Source: Hondaea fermentalgiana (taxonomy: Eukaryota; Sar; Bigyra; Thraustochytrida; Thraustochytriidae). Taken from it: a stretch of 27,567 bases of DNA. The stretch lies in the NCBI GenBank assembly GCA_014084085.1, contig NPFB01000084.1, forward strand, positions 74,582 to 102,148. Direction: 5' to 3'. A program made the translations under genes and the position numbers. Shown here piece after piece: positions 24,311 through 27,567 of this stretch (its first letter is position 1; the number at the start of each line of letters is the position of its first letter). The notes below the pieces were generated by a model. The model saw only the letters and a list, made by a program, of their open reading frames with translations, had not been told where the DNA came from and ran no database searches.

Positions 24311-26572
24311 TTACAGGAGGATCTGCATCATGTAGCAGGGCTCGGTTGCAACGTTGCGAAAAGAGGTCTCGAGAAGATTGGAAACGTAGACGGCAGTGCG
24401 CGATGTCAGCGTTGTGGAGTGGACCTCGGTACCCTCGAGAAATTGGGAGTGGAGAACCTCGCCCGAGAGAATCTTGATCCAAGAGCATGTCTCGGGACGC
24501 TGGCGCGGGGTCTGCGTGAGCGGGTCAATGCGTCGCAGCACGAGCTTGAAGTTGCTGCCGCGAGAAATGAGAATCTGGGAAGGTGACCCTGAGGATGCCT
24601 CGACAAACTCATGCCACTCATCGGGATTGATATGCATGCGATCAAGCGCTCGAAGCACGTGACGGTGGGCGGCCTCGTCACGCAAACCGCGGATGACAAT
24701 GAAACGCGAGAGCGCATTGAGATTCGTAAAGACGTTCGGGTCCTTATCCTGCTCGAAAAAGGAAAGAAGCTCGTCGACTCGGCCGTCTTCAACGTCATCG
24801 CTGAAGCTTCCGCCAACCGAACGAGATCGTTGGATGACTTTGTCGCAAATGGAAATGGGGTCCGCGCAGCGCGTGCGCTTTGTAGAAGTCGCGGAGTGCA
24901 CGACGGGAATAACGCGGTCCACACCAGCGCTATCGAGATAGGCCATTTGTACAAATGGAGGAGAGTAGAGATGCAAGGTTACCGCGGGGTCGTTTTCACT
25001 CTCGTTTTGGAGCATGTGCATGCCCTTGAAAAGGTTGCAGTCGATATTGTCGCCCTCTGAGAAGGTGAGCGTCTGGTCCAGCTTGGGGTTGGCCGAGGTT
25101 CCAGAGTAACGCTTGAGCACAATTGACCCGCGCAAGACTTTAACCCAGCTGCATACCTTTGTGCCATGGGTGTGGATTGGCGTGCCTTGACCTGTGTTCC
25201 AGCAAAGGACCATGAGCGAAAAGTCGGCTTCGAGCGCAACGAGCGAGCGCGTGTAGCGGTAGGCGTCAAAGTGGACGAACTCGGTCCACTCGCGCTCCTT
25301 GAGAACAAGGCGTTCGACAAGGTGCCCGACCATGTCGCAATTGTCGCTGTTGACGGCTTCGCGCACGCGCTCATAAAACTCGGTGAGCTCGAGACTTTGC
25401 GCAGACCACGGGAACGGATTACTCGGGATGCGCGCAGTTGCCATGGAGCCTGTGCTCTGTGCGCCGGTCTTGACGTCAAAGAGCCGGCAAAGGACGTAGG
25501 GCGGAGCGTAGACGTGCAGAGACACGGAGACTTGGTCTGGGTTGGGGTTGCCCATGCTATGGACGCCCTGCGTGTCGTTAATGTAGCAAGTTCCCTGCGC
25601 ACCGAGGGTGAGATCGCGAATCACGCGCGGCGGGGCGTCCGGGTCAGAAGCCGTGTCGTAGCGAATCTCGCGCACTTGGCCTTGGAGGACCTTGACCCAG
25701 CAAGAGCTGCCGGCATGGTCGTGGATGGGCGACATTTGCCCCTTGTCCCAGCAGAGGATGAGCACGGTGAACTTGGCGCGCCCATCGTCGCTCGGGACGT
25801 CGTAGCCGACGAGATTGCGCGTGTAGGCCTTGTTGTGGAAGCGTAAATAGCGCGCGTACTCGGACTCATTGATGCGCACGGCGGAGAGGAGAGCGCTGAT
25901 ACGTGCAATGTGCTCCTCGCTGTGCACCTCGCCTTGCGCGATGGTCTCGATCTCGTGGTGGAGAAGCTCAATGAGGTCGCGAAAGTTCGTATAGAGGCGA
26001 AGCGACTTTTGGCACACGTTTTCACCTTTTTGGCGGCCGACGATGCGCGAGACAGAGGCGCCGCGCTCAGCGTCAGTGACCGAGTGCACGCCCTGGCACA
26101 GAACGAGCTTGCGGTTGGACGTGCATCCGCACTTTGTTGGATGGCAGACCATGTTGCCGACCTCTGTCTGATACACGTGCACGGAGAGCGCGCCCGGCTC
26201 GCCGGTGACTTCAACGTGGTCTGCTCCCTCGAGGGGCACACCGTCGTTCGCGATGGGGGAATCATTCACGTGCACCTTGCCTTCAACAGTCCAGCTCCAC
26301 ACGCGTTCGCAGACGTGCGCATGGCCGTACTTGGCGAGATTGTCTCCCCAGCGGATCACCACAACACTCAGTTGCGGGTTCTGAAAGACGAGACTGACCT
26401 GGCCGGCATTGTCCATCCACGGCTCCACGCCGCCGCGCGTGGGGCCTGCGAACCACTCGAGCAGGAACTCGCCGACGTCGCGCGTGCCGTGGGAGGCCGT
26501 CCACTTGGCGAGGCCGTCCGCCAGCGTCTCCGTCGCGGCGGCGTGCTCGTCGTCCGCCGCCACGAGCACCAT
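24311..26572 (-). CDS. Four-unit cysteine dioxygenase fusion (two intact, two degenerate cupins)
   Basis: A 753-residue protein; animal and bacterial CDO is about 200. Unit 2 (about 190-370) and unit 3 (about 395-550) keep every CDO site. Unit 2: Arg252 and Tyr250, iron ligands His284, His286 and His338, crosslink pair Cys291-Tyr355 (64 apart, as in mammalian CDO), and catalytic His353. Unit 3: Tyr440, Arg442, His467, His469, Cys474, His519, His534, Tyr536. Unit 1 (about 35-140) keeps a possible iron site (His84, His86, His119) and Ser130-His132-Tyr134, but has Val91 at the Cys position and no substrate Arg. Unit 4 (about 600-753) keeps Cys696 but has lost all iron ligands and the Tyr. CDO oxidises cysteine to cysteine sulfinate, feeding taurine synthesis or sulfur catabolism in the cytosol. 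A Cys cluster (143, 148, 150, 159) follows unit 1. The start ATG has G at -3 and +4. Confidence 0.9.
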   Translation of the reverse strand: MVLVAADDEHAAATETLADGLAKWTASHGTRDVGEFLLEWFAGPTRGGVEPWMDNAGQVSLVFQNPQLSVVVIRWGDNLAKYGHAHVCERVWSWTVEGKVHVNDSPIANDGVPLEGADHVEVTGEPGALSVHVYQTEVGNMVCHPTKCGCTSNRKLVLCQGVHSVTDAERGASVSRIVGRQKGENVCQKSLRLYTNFRDLIELLHHEIETIAQGEVHSEEHIARISALLSAVRINESEYARYLRFHNKAYTRNLVGYDVPSDDGRAKFTVLILCWDKGQMSPIHDHAGSSCWVKVLQGQVREIRYDTASDPDAPPRVIRDLTLGAQGTCYINDTQGVHSMGNPNPDQVSVSLHVYAPPYVLCRLFDVKTGAQSTGSMATARIPSNPFPWSAQSLELTEFYERVREAVNSDNCDMVGHLVERLVLKEREWTEFVHFDAYRYTRSLVALEADFSLMVLCWNTGQGTPIHTHGTKVCSWVKVLRGSIVLKRYSGTSANPKLDQTLTFSEGDNIDCNLFKGMHMLQNESENDPAVTLHLYSPPFVQMAYLDSAGVDRVIPVVHSATSTKRTRCADPISICDKVIQRSRSVGGSFSDDVEDGRVDELLSFFEQDKDPNVFTNLNALSRFIVIRGLRDEAAHRHVLRALDRMHINPDEWHEFVEASSGSPSQILISRGSNFKLVLRRIDPLTQTPRQRPETCSWIKILSGEVLHSQFLEGTEVHSTTLTSRTAVYVSNLLETSFRNVATEPCYMMQILL

Positions 26573-27079
26573 CGCTCCCGCTCCGCCGCCGCCCTTCCCC
26601 GCGCCGCCCGGCTGCCTCGCGCGCGACGTCGCCGCCCTCGGAGACGGCCTCCGCGGAGTTTTGCGCGGCCTCGCGCTTTCGGTTCTGCGCCGGGACGTTC
26701 GGGCGCACGCACCGGCTCAACGTGCCTGGTCACAGCGCGCAACGCAATTCGGCGCAGGGCAGCATCTGCCATGGCTGCGCTCGGCAATGCGCGGGCGCAG
26801 CGGGCAGGGCCAGCGCAGCGCCAGGGATCATCGCGCGAGATCGACTCCGGCCCGGCGCCGCGAGGCTGCCGCACCCCAGGCCGGGAAGGCGCGGAGGAGG
26901 AGGAGGTATCGCGGCAGGCTGCGGCTGGCCGGGGACGGCCCGGGACGCGGTGTATACGGAGAGGAGGAGGCGGCCGCTGGGAGGAGCGCGAAGAGGGTTT
27001 ATGGGCGCGGAGGGGAGGTGGTGGGCCAACCGATTCGGACACATGGTGATGAGCACCAATCCGGAGCTTGCGAGCTCTT
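26573..27079. other. GC-rich region between the dioxygenase start and tRNA-Asp
   Basis: Upstream of the minus-strand dioxygenase gene, so it should hold its promoter and leader. ORFs on all frames are Arg/Ala/Gly-rich and look like composition artefacts. No repeat of note apart from GGAGGA runs near 26890-26905. Confidence 0.55.
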
Positions 27080-27150
27080 TCCGAGATAGTATAACGGCCA
27101 GTATACCCGCCTGTCACGCGGGTGATCCGGGTTCGATTCCCGGTTTCGGA
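27080..27150 (+). tRNA. tRNA-Asp (anticodon GUC)
   Basis: A 71-base cloverleaf. The acceptor TCCGAGA pairs with TTTCGGA, the anticodon stem CCCGC/GCGGG encloses loop CTGTCAC (anticodon GTC), the variable loop is TGAT, and the T arm CCGGG-TTCGATT-CCCGG carries the B box. The D arm matches other eukaryotic tRNA-Asp genes. No intron and no encoded CCA. It decodes GAC/GAU. Confidence 0.97.
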
Positions 27151-27153
27151 ATA

Positions 27154-27162
27154 TTTTTTTTT
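27154..27162 (+). terminator. RNA polymerase III T-run terminator
   Basis: Nine T residues begin four bases after the tRNA 3' end, a standard Pol III termination signal. Confidence 0.9.
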
Positions 27163-27355
27163 CCCATTTTCATCTTTTTGGGGGGGCGGGGAAAAAATAG
27201 GATAGCGTTGCGAGTGCTGCAGATGCAATGGTGGATGAAAGCGGTGTCGAGAGATGGTTTTGCACTTTTTTAATTTTTGGTCTTTGCGGAGCTTCAATTG
27301 ATAGGTTTTACTACCTAGGTGACCAAGACGAAAGCGAGGAATGACAATACCATCG

Positions 27356-27567
27356 TTTTCATCTTTGGGATGAAGCAGAAGTTTTTAAAGCGTAGGGAGA
27401 CCAAATAAGGCCTGGTAGCGAGCAACGTAAGAAAGTTCACTCGACAATGGGACTCATGTGGACCTCCTGCAAAGACCAAATTTTTCATCTTGGGGATGAA
27501 GCAGAAGTTTTTAAAAAGCGTAGGGAGACCAAATAAGGCCTGGTAGCGAGCAACGTAAGAAAGTTCA
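27356..27567. repeat. Tandem repeat, period about 127 bp, truncated by window end
   Basis: Copy 1 (27356-27439) and copy 2 (27482-27567) are nearly identical over about 85 bases; differences are mainly short indels in the TCTTTGGG/TCTTGGGG and TTTTTAAA runs. A 42-base spacer separates them. The array probably continues beyond the window. I recognise no family. Confidence 0.85.

Noticed and set aside
24311..26572. Reading the dioxygenase as a plant-type cysteine oxidase (PCO/ADO)
   Set aside because: Units 2 and 3 have the Cys-Tyr crosslink pair, the substrate Arg and the Ser/Thr-x-His-x-Tyr motif specific to CDO type I.
25910..27049. 379-residue plus-strand ORF antisense to the dioxygenase
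   Set aside because: Mirrors the dioxygenase N-terminal half and then GC-rich noise; the minus strand has conserved catalytic motifs throughout.

Overview
The window is nuclear DNA from a GC-rich, gene-dense, intron-poor eukaryote. The evidence is long uninterrupted ORFs with purine at -3 of the start codons, two GT-AG introns in a single gene, a eukaryotic-type tRNA-Asp with a T-run terminator, and eukaryote-only families (vasohibin, GAF/PDEase phosphodiesterase, TMEM163-like carrier, SAS-4/TCP10-type G-box). The mixture of a plant/cyanobacteria-like ethylene-receptor histidine kinase, a fungal-style Zn2Cys6 factor and ciliary/centriolar genes suggests a flagellated heterotrophic stramenopile. 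A labyrinthulomycete/thraustochytrid is my best guess, but this is inference and no marker gene here proves it.

Layout, left to right: (AAAG)n and a GC-rich leader; a hybrid histidine kinase with an ethylene-binding-type membrane domain (714-2561, +); an intergenic stretch with a degraded tRNA-like element; mitochondrial ribosomal protein bL35m (3850-4266, +); a vasohibin-type tubulin carboxypeptidase (4713-6074, -); a divergent promoter region; a Zn2Cys6 transcription factor (7270-9099, +); a small coiled-coil protein (9583-10338, +); a three-exon gene combining an 18-residue-repeat G-box, a long coiled coil and two WH2 motifs (10954-14064, +); a convergent 3' region with a duplicated hairpin element; a TMEM163/CDF-like membrane protein (14480-15550, -); a long, partly AT-rich divergent region; a polyQ/HTH nuclear protein (17486-19708, +); a tandem-GAF cyclic nucleotide phosphodiesterase (20130-23411, -); a four-unit cysteine dioxygenase fusion (24311-26572, -); tRNA-Asp(GUC) (27080-27150, +); and a tandem repeat of about 127 bp cut off by the window end.

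The genes do not form an operon or an obvious system; they are independently transcribed housekeeping and signalling genes. Two (vasohibin and the G-box/WH2 protein) fit microtubule or centriole biology of a flagellated cell, and two (histidine kinase, PDE) are signal-transduction proteins. The most unusual items are the cysteine dioxygenase fusion, in which two complete active sites are flanked by two decayed copies, and the G-box + coiled coil + WH2 protein, whose domain combination I do not recognise from any named family. No mobile element, CRISPR array or viral gene was recognised.
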